A stretch of 64,000 nucleotides of DNA from Bradyrhizobium guangxiense (GCF_004114915.1 NZ_CP022219.1:402501-466500), one strand, 5' to 3'. Shown: positions 15,396 through 23,985, numbered from the stretch's first letter. Numbers and translations: made by a program. The notes: a model not told the origin generated them from the sequence alone.

Positions 15396-17267
15396 ATGGG
15401 TGGAAGCGCGGCGGCTGTGATGACGAAACCCGCCTTTCGCAAGGTGCAATGGCTCAAGCGCGACATCGATGTCGAGCGCCGCGCCGACGGCACGGTGCTG
15501 CTGAAGTCGCGCATTCCACTGCAGACTTACGAGACGCACATTCCGGCGTCGCTGGCGAAATGGGCGAAGGAAGCGCCCGAGCGCATCTGGCTGGCGCAAC
15601 GCGGCGGCCCGAACCGGGAATGGCGCAAAGTCTCCTATGGCGACGCCAAGCGCACCGTGGATGCGCTGACGCAAGGTCTGCTCAACCTCGGACTCGATGG
15701 TCGCCCCGTTGCGATCCTGTCCGGCAATTCGATCGAGCATGCGCTGATGACGCAGGCCGCGATGCAGGCGCGCGTCCCCGCGGCGCCGGTGTCGCCCGCC
15801 TACTCGCTGATGAGCCATGACCACGTCAAGCTGAAGTACCTGTTCGACTTGATCGAGCCGGCCGTGGTGATGGTGCAGGACGGGCCGACCTTCGAGAAGG
15901 CGCTGAGGGCGCTCGATCTCACCGGCGTCACCGTGGTTCATGTCGCGCGGCCATGTGAGGGCATCGAGAGCGTCAGCTTTGCCGAGCTCGCGGCGACACC
16001 GGTGACGAAGGACGTCGATGCGTCGATCGCGAAGATCACGCCGCAGACGGTCGGCAAGCTGCTGTTCACATCGGGCTCGACTGGCATGCCCAAGGCCGTC
16101 ATCAACACGCAGGAGATGATGTGCGCGAATGCGGCGATGATGATGCAGGTTCGTCCCAGGGAGCCCAGCGGACCGATCGCGACGATGCTGGACTGGATGC
16201 CGTGGAATCACACCATGGGCGGCAATGCGGCGTTTCACCCGATCCTGGTCGATGGCGGCACGCTCTACATCGACGACGGCCGGCCGATGCCGGGCCAGTT
16301 CGAGGAGACGCTGCGCAATCTGCGCGAGATCTCGCCGACCTATTACGCCAACGTGCCGGCCGGCTATGCGGCGCTCGCGGCCGCCATGGAGAAGGACGAC
16401 GCGCTCTGCCGCTCCTTCTTCAAGAACCTCTCGATCATGGCCTATGGCGGCGCACGGCTGCCTGACGATCTCTACGACCGTATGCAGGCCCTCGCCGTGA
16501 AGACCACCGGCGAGCGCATCGTGTTCTACACCGGCTGGGGTTCGACCGAGACCGCGCCGACCTCGACCGGCACCTATTGGGATACCGAGCGCGTCGGCCT
16601 GATCGGCCTGCCATTTCCCGGCGTCGAGTTGAAGATGGTGCCCTGCGGCTCGAAATACGAATTGCGCCTGCGCGGCGTCAATGTCACGCCCGGCTATTTC
16701 GGCCAGCCGGAGCTGACCAAGAAGATGTTCGACGAGGAAGGATTCTACTGCATCGGCGATGCCGGCATTTTCGTCGACGATTCCGATCCGCTGCAAGGCA
16801 TCATCTTTGCCGGCCGCGTGGTGGAAGACTTCAAGCTCACCACGGGCACGTTCGTGCATGTGGGCTCGCTGCGGACCGATGCGATCGCAGCCGCGACGCC
16901 GGTGGTGCACGACGCGCTAATCGCCGGGCAGGACCGCCCATTCATCGGCCTGCTGGCCTGGCCAAACCTTCACGCCTGCCGGCAGCTCGTCGGCAATCCC
17001 GATTTGAGCTTTGCTGAGGCGGTGAAGCACCCAGATGTGATCGCCTGTTTCAGGCGCGGGCTGGAGACCCACAACCGGGAGTGCGAGGGCGCCAGCAGCC
17101 GCATCATCGCGCGTGCGATGCTGATGGTCGAACCGCCCTCGATCGACGGCAACGAGCTCACCGACAAAGGCTACATCAATCAGCGCGCCGGCCTCGAGCG
17201 CCGCGCGGCGCTGGTCGAGCGGCTCTATACGGACACGCCGGATGAAGACGTGATCGTGCTGCGATGA
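15396..17267 (+). CDS. feruloyl-CoA synthetase-like AMP-dependent ligase
   Basis: ANL ligase of 623 residues, longer than ordinary acyl-CoA synthetases and in the size range of the feruloyl-CoA synthase group. The ATP motif is FTSGSTGMPKAVINTQEMM near residue 225. A later substrate and A5 region reads FYTGWGSTETAPTST, and the A7 region is FYCIGDAGIFVDD. The usual C-terminal catalytic lysine region is atypical, as in this subgroup. A GGGAG site 8 bases before the ATG sets the start. It probably activates a hydroxycinnamic or similar acid that the hydratase, SDR, thiolase and acyl-CoA dehydrogenases then shorten. The substrate is inference. Confidence 0.82.
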   Translation: MGGSAAAVMTKPAFRKVQWLKRDIDVERRADGTVLLKSRIPLQTYETHIPASLAKWAKEAPERIWLAQRGGPNREWRKVSYGDAKRTVDALTQGLLNLGLDGRPVAILSGNSIEHALMTQAAMQARVPAAPVSPAYSLMSHDHVKLKYLFDLIEPAVVMVQDGPTFEKALRALDLTGVTVVHVARPCEGIESVSFAELAATPVTKDVDASIAKITPQTVGKLLFTSGSTGMPKAVINTQEMMCANAAMMMQVRPREPSGPIATMLDWMPWNHTMGGNAAFHPILVDGGTLYIDDGRPMPGQFEETLRNLREISPTYYANVPAGYAALAAAMEKDDALCRSFFKNLSIMAYGGARLPDDLYDRMQALAVKTTGERIVFYTGWGSTETAPTSTGTYWDTERVGLIGLPFPGVELKMVPCGSKYELRLRGVNVTPGYFGQPELTKKMFDEEGFYCIGDAGIFVDDSDPLQGIIFAGRVVEDFKLTTGTFVHVGSLRTDAIAAATPVVHDALIAGQDRPFIGLLAWPNLHACRQLVGNPDLSFAEAVKHPDVIACFRRGLETHNRECEGASSRIIARAMLMVEPPSIDGNELTDKGYINQRAGLERRAALVERLYTDTPDEDVIVLR

Positions 17268-17289
17268 GTACGCAACTCTCTCACCTCCT

Positions 17290-17323
17290 CATTCCGGGGC
17301 GCGCAGCGCGAACCCGGAATGAC
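17290..17323. repeat. half copy of the family A repeat
   Basis: CATTCCGGGG-cgcgcagcgcgaa-CCCGGAATGAC forms a single hairpin, equal to one arm of the two-hairpin family A element. It lies between the ligase and the first acyl-CoA dehydrogenase gene. Confidence 0.75.
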
Positions 17324-17358
17324 GGCAATAAATGACGACGAATAAGAGGTAGCCCGCC

Positions 17359-18486
17359 ATGAACTTCGATTTCTCCGACGACCAGAAGCAGCTCCGCGAC
17401 CAGGCACGCAAGTTCCTGACTGAGAAATGCTCGCCCAAGGCGGTGCGAATCGTGCTCGACGGCAAGGCGCCTTACGACAAGGAGCTCTGGAAGGGTCTCG
17501 CTGAGATGGGCTTTCTCGGTGTCGCAATCCCCGAGGAGTTCGGCGGTGCCGGCGCCGGACATCTCGAGCTCTGCGTGATCGCGGAAGAGATGGGCCGCGC
17601 CAACGCGCCGGTGCCGTTCTCCTCGACCGTGTACCTCGCCGCCGAAGCACTGCTGATTGCGGGCAGCGACACGCAGAAGAAGAAATGGCTGCCTGCGATC
17701 GCTGAGGGTGAGGCGATCGGCACGCTGGCGCTGTTCGAGGGCAAGGGCAACCCGTCGCCGAAGAACGTCAAGCTGACGGCTGCGAACGGCGTGCTCAACG
17801 GCGTCAAGAAGCCCGTCGCCGACGGTGCTATTGCCGATTTCGCGGTGGTCGCCGCACGCACGGGATCGAGCGGGCGCGACAATGACATCTCGCTGTTCCT
17901 GGTCGATCTCAAGGCCGGTGGTGTCGAGGTCAAGAGCCTCACCAATCTCGATCCGACCCGCGGACAGGCCGAGATCACCTTTCGAGATTGCAAGGCCGAG
18001 CCGCTCGGCGCTGCCGGCGAGGGCTGGAGCATCCTCACTCAGGTGCTTGACCGCGCCGCGGTGCTGTGCGCGTTCGAGCAGGTCGGCGGCTCCGATCGCG
18101 CGCTGGAGATGGGCCGTGACTACGCGCTCGACCGCATCGCCTTCGGCCGTCCGATCGGCTCGTTCCAGGCGGGCAAGCACATGCTCGCCGACATGTATGT
18201 CTCGGCGACGCTAGCGCGCTCCAACAGCTATTACGGCGCCTGGGCGCTCTCGACCAACGCGGCCGAGTTGCCGGAAGCCGCGGCTGCCGCCCGCATCAGC
18301 GCGACGCAGGCGTTCCAGCACTGCGCCAAGAACAACATCCAGGTTCACGGCGGCATGGGTTTCACCTGGGAGTTCGACTGCCACATGTACTACCGCCGCG
18401 CCAACGCAATGGCGCTGGGCCTCGGTAGCCTGTCCTATTGGGAAGACCAGTTGATCGACCGGATGCGGAAGAAAAACGCGGCTTGA
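17359..18486 (+). CDS. acyl-CoA dehydrogenase (short paralogue)
   Basis: FAD-dependent acyl-CoA dehydrogenase of 375 residues. The N-terminal helical domain begins MNFDFSDDQKQLRDQARKFL, the middle beta-domain is present but divergent, and the C-terminal domain has a late NNIQVHGGMGFTWEFDCHMYYRRA. This matches the smaller partner of PimD-like pairs, which tend to lack the standard catalytic Glu context. It is immediately followed by two larger paralogues, so a heteromeric enzyme is possible. It introduces the 2,3-double bond ahead of the enoyl-CoA hydratase encoded upstream. Confidence 0.9.
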   Translation: MNFDFSDDQKQLRDQARKFLTEKCSPKAVRIVLDGKAPYDKELWKGLAEMGFLGVAIPEEFGGAGAGHLELCVIAEEMGRANAPVPFSSTVYLAAEALLIAGSDTQKKKWLPAIAEGEAIGTLALFEGKGNPSPKNVKLTAANGVLNGVKKPVADGAIADFAVVAARTGSSGRDNDISLFLVDLKAGGVEVKSLTNLDPTRGQAEITFRDCKAEPLGAAGEGWSILTQVLDRAAVLCAFEQVGGSDRALEMGRDYALDRIAFGRPIGSFQAGKHMLADMYVSATLARSNSYYGAWALSTNAAELPEAAAAARISATQAFQHCAKNNIQVHGGMGFTWEFDCHMYYRRANAMALGLGSLSYWEDQLIDRMRKKNAA

Positions 18487-18493
18487 TGTTGTC

Positions 18494-18591
18494 GTCATTC
18501 CGGGACGGCGCGGTAGCGCCGAACCCGGAATCTGGAGATGAGTGAATAACATCGAGATTCCGGGTTCGCGCGGCGCGCGCCCCGGAATGAC
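18494..18591. repeat. REP-like palindromic repeat, family A, copy 3
   Basis: Outer arms GTCATTCCGGG and CCCCGGAATGAC enclose two hairpins. It ends 14 bases before the ATG of the acyl-CoA dehydrogenase at 18606. Confidence 0.85.
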
Positions 18592-18605
18592 AGAGAGGCA
18601 AGACC

Positions 18606-19850
18606 ATGAACTTCGACGACACCCCGCAGGAAGCCGAATTCCGCGCCATCGCCCGCGCCTGGATCAGCGCGAACGCGCCCAGGCAATATGAGGAGGAGCT
18701 GCGCAAATCCTCGCTCGGCCGCACCGTGCTCAAGAACGCCAACATTCTCGAAGTGGCGAAGGCCTGGCAGAAGAAGAAGGCCGACGCCGGCTGGGCCTGC
18801 CTGCACTGGCCGAAAGAGTATGGCGGTCGCGGCTCATCGCCGATCGAGCGCGTGATCTGGCAGCAGGAGGAGGGGCCGTTCGGCCAGCTCTCCCGCATGT
18901 TCATCATCGGCCATGGCATGTGCGGGCCGACCATGATGGCGTTCGCGCGCGAGGAGCATAAGCGGACATATCTGCCGCCGCTCGCCTCCGGCGAGAAGGT
19001 CTGGTGCCAGCTGTTCTCCGAGCCTGCCGGCGGCTCGGACGTTGCGGGCCTGCGCACGCGCGCCGAAAAGGATGGCGACGACTGGGTCATCAACGGCCAG
19101 AAGATCTGGACCTCGGGCGCGCATTATTCCGATTACGGCATTCTGCTCACGCGCACCGATCCGACCGTGCCCAAGCACAAGGGCCTCACCATGTTCTTCC
19201 TGGACATGAAGAGTCCCGGCGTCGAGGTGCGGCCGATCAAGCAGGCGAGCGGCGCCTCGGATTTCAACGAGGTCTATTTCACCAATGTCCGCATTCCCGA
19301 TCATCAGCGTCTCGGTGAGGTCGGTGACGGCTGGAACGTCTCGCTGACCACGCTGATGAACGAGCGTAGCGCGATCGGCGCCGCCGTCTCGACCGGCTTT
19401 CCAGAATTGTTCGAGTATTGCTCCAGCCTGATGCTCGACGATGGCCCCGCGATCGAGGATCGCGCGGTGCGCTCGAAGCTTGCGAACTGGGCGGTGAAGG
19501 CGAGCGGGCTGAAATACACCAGCATGCGCGCGATCTCGGCGCTGTCGAAAGGCGAGCGGCCGGGGCCGGAAAACTCGATCGGCAAGCTGGTCGCAGGCTC
19601 CATGATCCAGGACGTTGCGACCTACGCCCTGGATCTGCAGGGCGCGGCCGGTGTCGTCAGCGGTGAGGATGGCGAGCTGGCCGGCCGCTTCCAGGCCATG
19701 CTGCTGCGCGCGCCGGGCACCCGCGTCGAAGGCGGCACCGACGAGATCATGCGCAACATCATCGCCGAGCGGGTGCTGGGCTTGCCCGGCGATATCCGTG
19801 TCGACAAGGACGTGCCGTTCAACAAGATCCCGACGAGGGGAAGGAAATAG
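18606..19850 (+). CDS. acyl-CoA dehydrogenase (long paralogue 1)
   Basis: Acyl-CoA dehydrogenase of 414 residues. The FAD/substrate region is WCQLFSEPAGGSDVAGLRTR near residue 137, followed by the beta-domain (WVINGQKIWTSGAHYSDYGIL). The C-terminal helical domain ends GGTDEIMRNIIAERVLGLPG. It is highly similar along its whole length to the next gene (19962), including the opening MNFDDTPQEA and the ending NKIPTRGRK/NKIPTKGR, so the two are recent tandem duplicates. With the short paralogue upstream it may form a heteromeric enzyme of the PimC/PimD kind. Confidence 0.92.
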   Translation: MNFDDTPQEAEFRAIARAWISANAPRQYEEELRKSSLGRTVLKNANILEVAKAWQKKKADAGWACLHWPKEYGGRGSSPIERVIWQQEEGPFGQLSRMFIIGHGMCGPTMMAFAREEHKRTYLPPLASGEKVWCQLFSEPAGGSDVAGLRTRAEKDGDDWVINGQKIWTSGAHYSDYGILLTRTDPTVPKHKGLTMFFLDMKSPGVEVRPIKQASGASDFNEVYFTNVRIPDHQRLGEVGDGWNVSLTTLMNERSAIGAAVSTGFPELFEYCSSLMLDDGPAIEDRAVRSKLANWAVKASGLKYTSMRAISALSKGERPGPENSIGKLVAGSMIQDVATYALDLQGAAGVVSGEDGELAGRFQAMLLRAPGTRVEGGTDEIMRNIIAERVLGLPGDIRVDKDVPFNKIPTRGRK

Positions 19851-19852
19851 CC

Positions 19853-19944
19853 GTCATTCCGGGGCGGCGAGCCGAACCCGGAATCTCGAGATGCGTAAGT
19901 AACCTCTGGATTCCGGGTTCGCGCGTTGCGCGCCGCGGAATGAC
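19853..19944. repeat. REP-like palindromic repeat, family A, copy 4
   Basis: Arms GTCATTCCGGGG and a slightly decayed GCCGCGGAATGAC enclose two hairpins. It starts 3 bases after the stop of one acyl-CoA dehydrogenase gene and ends 17 bases before the ATG of the next, mirroring copy 3. Confidence 0.82.
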
Positions 19945-19961
19945 AACAAAAGGGAAGCGCC

Positions 19962-21206
19962 ATGAATTTCGACGACACCCCGCAGGAAGCCGCATTCCGT
20001 GAGACCGCGCGCAAGTGGATCGACGCCAATGCGCCGAAGGAATTGCATGCCGAGCTGTCGAAATCCTCACTCGGCCGCATTCGTCTTGCCAATCACGACA
20101 TCGTCGATGTCGGCAAGGCCTGGCAGAAGAAGAAGTTCGAGGGCAATTGGGCCTGCCTGCACTGGCCCAGGGAATATGGCGGCCGCGGCGCGACGCCGAT
20201 CGAAAAGGGGATCTGGCAGCAGGAGGAGGGCGTCTACGGCAAGCTGACGCAGCCGTTCCAGATCGGCGAGGGCATGTGCGGCCCGACCGTAATGGCCTTC
20301 GGCAGCGAGGACGCCAAGCGCCGTTACTTGCCGAAGCTGGCCGCGGGCGAGGAGATATGGTGCCAGCTGTTCTCCGAGCCGTCCGCCGGCTCCGATGTCG
20401 CGGGGCTTCGCACGCGCGCGGAGAAGAAGGGCGATAATTGGGTCGTCAACGGCCAGAAGATCTGGACCTCGGGTGCGCATTATTCCGACTATGGACTTTT
20501 GATCGCGCGCACCGATCCGAACGTGCCCAAGCACAAGGGCCTCACCATGTTCTTCCTGGACATGAAGAGCCCCGGCGTCGAGGTTCGCCCCATCAAGCAG
20601 GCCAATGGCATGCAGGAGTTCAACGAGGTCTATTTCACCGACGTGGTGATTCCCGACAGCCAGCGGCTGGGGGCCGTCGGCGAGGGCTGGAGCGTGTCGC
20701 TGACCACGCTGATGAACGAGCGCATGTCGATCGGCGCGCGGCTTGCGACCGGCGTGCCTGAGATGTTCGAGTTCTGCTCCAACCTCATGCTGGAGGACGG
20801 GCTTGCGATCGACGATCCCGCGGTGCGCTCGAAGCTGGCGAGCTGGGCGGCGAAGTCGAGCGGACTGAAATACACCAGCTACCGCACCATCTCGGCGCTG
20901 TCGAAGGGCGAGCGGCCTGGCCCGGAGAACTCGATCGGCAAGCTGGTGTCGGGCATGATGCTGCAGGACATCGCGACCTACGCCATGGACCTGCAGGGCG
21001 CGGCCGGTGTTCTCACCGGCAACGACGAGGAGACGGTGCAAGGCCAGTTCCAGCAGATGCTGCTGTCCTCGCCCTCGATGCGCATCGCCGGCGGGACCGA
21101 CGAGATCCTGCGCAACATCATCGCCGAGCGCGTGCTGGGTCTGCCCGGCGACATCCGCGTCGACAAGGACGTGCCGTACAACAAGATCCCGACCAAGGGG
21201 CGGTGA
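19962..21206 (+). CDS. acyl-CoA dehydrogenase (long paralogue 2)
   Basis: Acyl-CoA dehydrogenase of 414 residues and tandem duplicate of the preceding gene. It shows WCQLFSEPSAGSDVAGLRTR, WVVNGQKIWTSGAHYSDYGLL, and a C-terminal GGTDEILRNIIAERVLGLPGDIR. Differences from its neighbour concentrate in the first 110 residues and around residues 240-270, regions that shape the substrate pocket. The copies may therefore differ in acyl preference. It is the last dehydrogenase of the block and is followed by a palindromic repeat and a nitroreductase gene. Confidence 0.92.
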   Translation: MNFDDTPQEAAFRETARKWIDANAPKELHAELSKSSLGRIRLANHDIVDVGKAWQKKKFEGNWACLHWPREYGGRGATPIEKGIWQQEEGVYGKLTQPFQIGEGMCGPTVMAFGSEDAKRRYLPKLAAGEEIWCQLFSEPSAGSDVAGLRTRAEKKGDNWVVNGQKIWTSGAHYSDYGLLIARTDPNVPKHKGLTMFFLDMKSPGVEVRPIKQANGMQEFNEVYFTDVVIPDSQRLGAVGEGWSVSLTTLMNERMSIGARLATGVPEMFEFCSNLMLEDGLAIDDPAVRSKLASWAAKSSGLKYTSYRTISALSKGERPGPENSIGKLVSGMMLQDIATYAMDLQGAAGVLTGNDEETVQGQFQQMLLSSPSMRIAGGTDEILRNIIAERVLGLPGDIRVDKDVPYNKIPTKGR

Positions 21207-21224
21207 TCTCACCTCTCGCTGCAC

Positions 21225-21320
21225 CTCGTAAGGTGGGCAAAGCGAAGCGTGCCCACCATATGCAGGTGCTGCGGGGTCCGTCGTGGGCACGGCGCGATGC
21301 GCCTTTGCCCATCCTACGAG
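21225..21320. repeat. family C palindromic repeat (GTGGGC type)
   Basis: The element is bounded by CTCGTAAGGTGGGCAAAG and CTTTGCCCATCCTACGAG, with internal arms CGTGCCCACCAT and TCGTGGGCACGGCG. It lies between the last acyl-CoA dehydrogenase and the nitroreductase. Only one copy was noticed in this window. Confidence 0.7.
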
Positions 21321-21338
21321 AAGAGCGCGAGCTGATCC

Positions 21339-22037
21339 ATGGACGCTAAAGTCAACCAGAACGACCGCATCGGTGTGCTCGAAGAGCTCCTCAACGAGCG
21401 CTACTCCGTCCGCGCCTTCCTGCCCAAGCAGGTCGACCGCGCCACCATCGAGCATGTGCTGACCACCGCGCAGCGCACCGCGTCCTGGTGCAACAGCCAG
21501 CCCTGGCAGGTCATCATCGCCAGCGGCGAAGCCAAGGAACGCTTCCGCAAGGCGATCTATGCGGAAGCCTCAAAGGGTCTCGGCGACGATTACGATTTCC
21601 CCCCGCCGCGGGAATATGTCGGCGTCTATCTCGAACGCCGCCGCGAAAGCGGGTTTCAGCTCTACAACACGCTCGGCATCGCCCGCGGCGACAAGATGGC
21701 TTATGCCAGGCAGGCGCTGGAGAACTACAATTTCTTCGGCGCGCCGCACGTCGCGATCATCCACACCAACGAGCCGCTCGGCATTTACGGTGCGATCGAT
21801 TGCGGCGCCTATGTCAGCAATTTCATGCTGGCGGCGCAGGCACTCGGGCTCGGCACGATTCCGCAGGCGGCGCTCGCGCGGCGCTCCGGCCTGATCCGCC
21901 GCCACTTCAATCTGCCCGACGACCGCCGCGTCGTCTGCGGCATTTCGTTCGGCTATGCCGACAACAATCACAAGATCAACAGCTACCGCACCTCGCGCGC
22001 CAGCGTCGCGGATACCGTGACCTTTGTGGAGAAGTGA
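21339..22037 (+). CDS. nitroreductase family protein
   Basis: FMN-dependent nitroreductase-fold enzyme of 232 residues. The FMN-binding start is ERYSVRAFLPKQVDRATIEHVL near residues 20-41 (span), followed by TASWCNSQPWQVII near residue 50, the family's typical Asn-Ser-Gln-Pro-Trp segment. A C-terminal GISFGYADNNHKINSYRT is also family-like. These enzymes reduce nitro groups, quinones or enones with NAD(P)H. It lies at the end of the acyl-CoA block on the same strand but is separated by a repeat, so a shared transcript is uncertain. Confidence 0.88.
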   Translation: MDAKVNQNDRIGVLEELLNERYSVRAFLPKQVDRATIEHVLTTAQRTASWCNSQPWQVIIASGEAKERFRKAIYAEASKGLGDDYDFPPPREYVGVYLERRRESGFQLYNTLGIARGDKMAYARQALENYNFFGAPHVAIIHTNEPLGIYGAIDCGAYVSNFMLAAQALGLGTIPQAALARRSGLIRRHFNLPDDRRVVCGISFGYADNNHKINSYRTSRASVADTVTFVEK

Positions 22038-22061
22038 TCGGGGGCGCCGCCTTTCGGACGC

Positions 22062-22093
22062 ACGAAGGAGGCCGCGGAAACGGCCGCCTTCGT
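22062..22093. terminator. bidirectional hairpin between nitroreductase and ecfG
   Basis: Stem ACGAAGG-a-GGCCG pairs with CGGCC-g-CCTTCGT around a 6-nt loop. The hairpin lies between two convergent genes and could terminate both. Confidence 0.6.
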
Positions 22094-22120
22094 TGGTCTC
22101 GGTTCGCTTGACGCCGGCCG

Positions 22121-22669
22121 TCAGCCGCCGCTGCCGCCGATCACGGCTCGCACGGTCTCGTCCGGCCCGAAGTCCTCGGCACCGTCGACATAGAGCAGCG
22201 CGGCGAGCTTCGAGCGGGCGCGATTGACGCGGCTCTTGATCGTGCCGACGGCGCAGCCGCAGATCGAAGCCGCGTCCTCGTACGAGAAGCCGGAGGCGCC
22301 GACCAGGATCAGCGCTTCACGCTGGTCCTGCGGAAGCTTGTCGAGCGCCGTGCGAAATTCCTCGAACTCAAGATGCGCATTCTGCGACGGCTGCGTCTTC
22401 AGCGTCTTGGCGTAGTTGCCCTCGGCATCCTCGACCTCGCGCCGCCGCTTGCGATAGTCCGAGCGGAACAGGTTGCGCAGGATCGTGAACAGCCACGCCG
22501 GCAGGTTGGAGCCGGGCTGGAATGAGTCGATGTTGGCAAGCGCGCGGAGCAACGTCTCCTGCACCAGGTCATCGGCGCGGTCCGCATTGCCGCTGAGCGA
22601 GATGGCGAACGCGCGCAGGCTGGGTACGGCCGCCAGGATGTCGTTACGCAGGGAGTCCGTGAGAGGCAT
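22121..22669 (-). CDS. ecfG: ECF sigma factor of the general stress response, EcfG
   Basis: Extracytoplasmic-function sigma factor of 182 residues. Region 2 is visible in NADRADDLVQETLLRALANIDSF and WLFTILRNLFRSDYRKRRRE, and region 4 in LDKLPQDQREALILVGASGFSYEDAASICGCAVGTIKSRVNRAR (spans near residues 28-90 and 110-160). Its position directly after nepR, with a 1-base TAATG overlap, and divergent from phyR identifies it as EcfG, the sigma factor that reads GGAAC-N16/17-CGTT promoters. Translational coupling to nepR is suggested by the overlap. In unstressed cells NepR would hold it inactive. Confidence 0.93.
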   Translation of the reverse strand: MPLTDSLRNDILAAVPSLRAFAISLSGNADRADDLVQETLLRALANIDSFQPGSNLPAWLFTILRNLFRSDYRKRRREVEDAEGNYAKTLKTQPSQNAHLEFEEFRTALDKLPQDQREALILVGASGFSYEDAASICGCAVGTIKSRVNRARSKLAALLYVDGAEDFGPDETVRAVIGGSGG

Positions 22670-22902
22670 TAATCCCTCCCATTGTTGTTGTCGTTAGATC
22701 CCCCGTCATTTTCCACTTGGGGTGCCGCTCCCTGGGCATCAAGCTTCTTGATCAGTTCTGCGAACCGATCCGGAACCCCCTGCCGCACCACGTCGTCATA
22801 CATGGCGCGCAGCTGGTGCCCGATCCGGGATTGAATCTCCGGAGTGAGCCCTCCCTTGCCGGGGGTCGTGCTTCTGGTTGCTTGAGACTTAAGATCTTTC
22901 AT
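22669..22902 (-). CDS. nepR: anti-sigma factor NepR
   Basis: Small anti-sigma factor of 77 residues that binds EcfG and is removed by phosphorylated PhyR. The core is GLTPEIQSRIGHQLRAMYDDVVRQGVPDRFAELIKKL (residues about 20-55, span), the usual two-helix NepR segment. The tail is Asn/Asp-rich (GGSNDNNNGRD). The ATG at 22902 is chosen because it gives the standard NepR length. A GTG four codons upstream is possible, and the longer in-frame upstream sequence lies in promoter DNA. It overlaps ecfG by one base, and the two form one operon. Confidence 0.92.
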   Translation of the reverse strand: MKDLKSQATRSTTPGKGGLTPEIQSRIGHQLRAMYDDVVRQGVPDRFAELIKKLDAQGAAPQVENDGGSNDNNNGRD

Positions 22903-23018
22903 GACCTGTTCCACGTTTCCCCGAGTTAAGTAACTGTAAATTCGAGAAGTTTTCTCAACCGGGAGCCGTTCCCTGGATAGGCACAATTCCAGGTTCGAGG
23001 AAAAGTTCCCCCTCTCGC

Positions 23019-23043
23019 GGAACTTTTCTTGTCCTGAGGCGTA
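23019..23043 (+). promoter_or_regulatory. near-consensus EcfG promoter upstream of phyR (distal candidate)
   Basis: GGAAC-N16-CGTA differs by one base from the EcfG consensus GGAAC-N16/17-CGTT. It lies 81-105 bases before the phyR ATG. The nearer candidate at 23058 competes with it. Confidence 0.35.
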
Positions 23044-23057
23044 GTCAGCCCAGCAGG

Positions 23058-23084
23058 GGAACCCCGGCCTCCCCTCGTTGTTCC
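23058..23084. promoter_or_regulatory. overlapping divergent EcfG-like promoters for phyR and nepR-ecfG
   Basis: On the plus strand GGAAC (23058) is followed after 16 bases by TGTT, pointing at phyR. On the minus strand GGAAC (23084-23080) is followed after 16 bases by GGTT, pointing at nepR. Each is one mismatch from the EcfG consensus. Autoregulation of this locus by EcfG is established in related rhizobia, but the exact boxes here are inference. Confidence 0.45.
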
Positions 23085-23123
23085 TGTTTCGCTGAGGCCG
23101 GCCCGAATACGAATGGAGTGGGG

Positions 23124-23930
23124 ATGTCCCGTTCACAGCTTGTTGCTGAACACTTGCCGTTGTTGCGCCGGTACGCACGCGCCCTGACGGGCAGCCAGGC
23201 CTCCGGTGACGCCTATGTCGCAGCCATGTTGGAAGCCATGTTGGGAGATCCGGCGGTGCTCGACGAGAGCCATGGGCCGCGCGCCGGGCTGTTCCGGCTG
23301 TTCACCCAGATCTGGAATTCGGTCTCCGTCAACGACGATTCCGAGGTGACGACTTTGCCGATGCCGCCTGAGCGTCGGCTCTCGAACATCACGCCGCTGC
23401 CGCGGCAGGCCTTCCTGCTGCTCTCGCTGGAGGGATTTTCGGAAGAGGAAGTCAGCTACATCCTCGGCACCGATGTCGGCGAGACGCGGCGGCTTGCAGA
23501 TGCCGCGGGCCGCGAGATGGCGGCCGAGATCGCGACCGATGTGCTGATCATCGAGGACGAGACCTTCATTGCCATGGACCTCGAAAGCCTGGTGAAGAAT
23601 CTCGGCCATAACGTCGTCGGCGTCGCCCGCACCCATGCCGATGCGGTGGCGCTGGCCAAGAACAAGCGGCCCGGCCTGATCCTTGCCGACATCCAGCTCG
23701 CCGACGGCTCGTCGGGCCTGGACGCGGTCAACGAACTGCTGCGCACCTTCGAGGTGCCGGTGGTGTTCATCACCGCCTATCCCGAGCGCTTCCTCACCGG
23801 CGAGCGGCCCGAGCCGGCGTTCCTGATCTCAAAACCGTTCCAGCCCGCGATGGTGTCGGCGGTGGCGAGCCAGGCCCTGTTCTTCCAACGCAACTCGCGT
23901 AACCGCGCGCCGAAGGCGCCGGCGGCGTAA
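23124..23930 (+). CDS. phyR: general stress response regulator PhyR
   Basis: Response regulator of 268 residues with inverted domain order. Residues 1-130 are a sigma-factor-like domain (QLVAEHLPLLRRYARALTG...LPRQAFLLLSLEGFSEEEVSYILG) that mimics EcfG to bind NepR. Residues 135-260 are a receiver domain (DVLIIEDETFIAMDLE, phospho-acceptor Asp in GLILADIQLADGS, and FLISKPF). When phosphorylated it frees EcfG from NepR. The ATG at 23124 follows a GGAGTGGGG site. It is divergent from nepR-ecfG. No sensor histidine kinase gene is adjacent in this window. Confidence 0.95.
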   Translation: MSRSQLVAEHLPLLRRYARALTGSQASGDAYVAAMLEAMLGDPAVLDESHGPRAGLFRLFTQIWNSVSVNDDSEVTTLPMPPERRLSNITPLPRQAFLLLSLEGFSEEEVSYILGTDVGETRRLADAAGREMAAEIATDVLIIEDETFIAMDLESLVKNLGHNVVGVARTHADAVALAKNKRPGLILADIQLADGSSGLDAVNELLRTFEVPVVFITAYPERFLTGERPEPAFLISKPFQPAMVSAVASQALFFQRNSRNRAPKAPAA

Positions 23931-23952
23931 GACCTCGTTCGCGAAAAGATCG

Positions 23953-23985
23953 AATCCGGCGTGCTGCAAGGCACGCCGGATTTTT
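23953..23985 (+). terminator. Rho-independent terminator after phyR
   Basis: The 12-bp stem AATCCGGCGTGC with GCACGCCGGATT is followed directly by a run of T residues, 22 bases after the phyR stop. This is a textbook intrinsic terminator. Confidence 0.88.
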
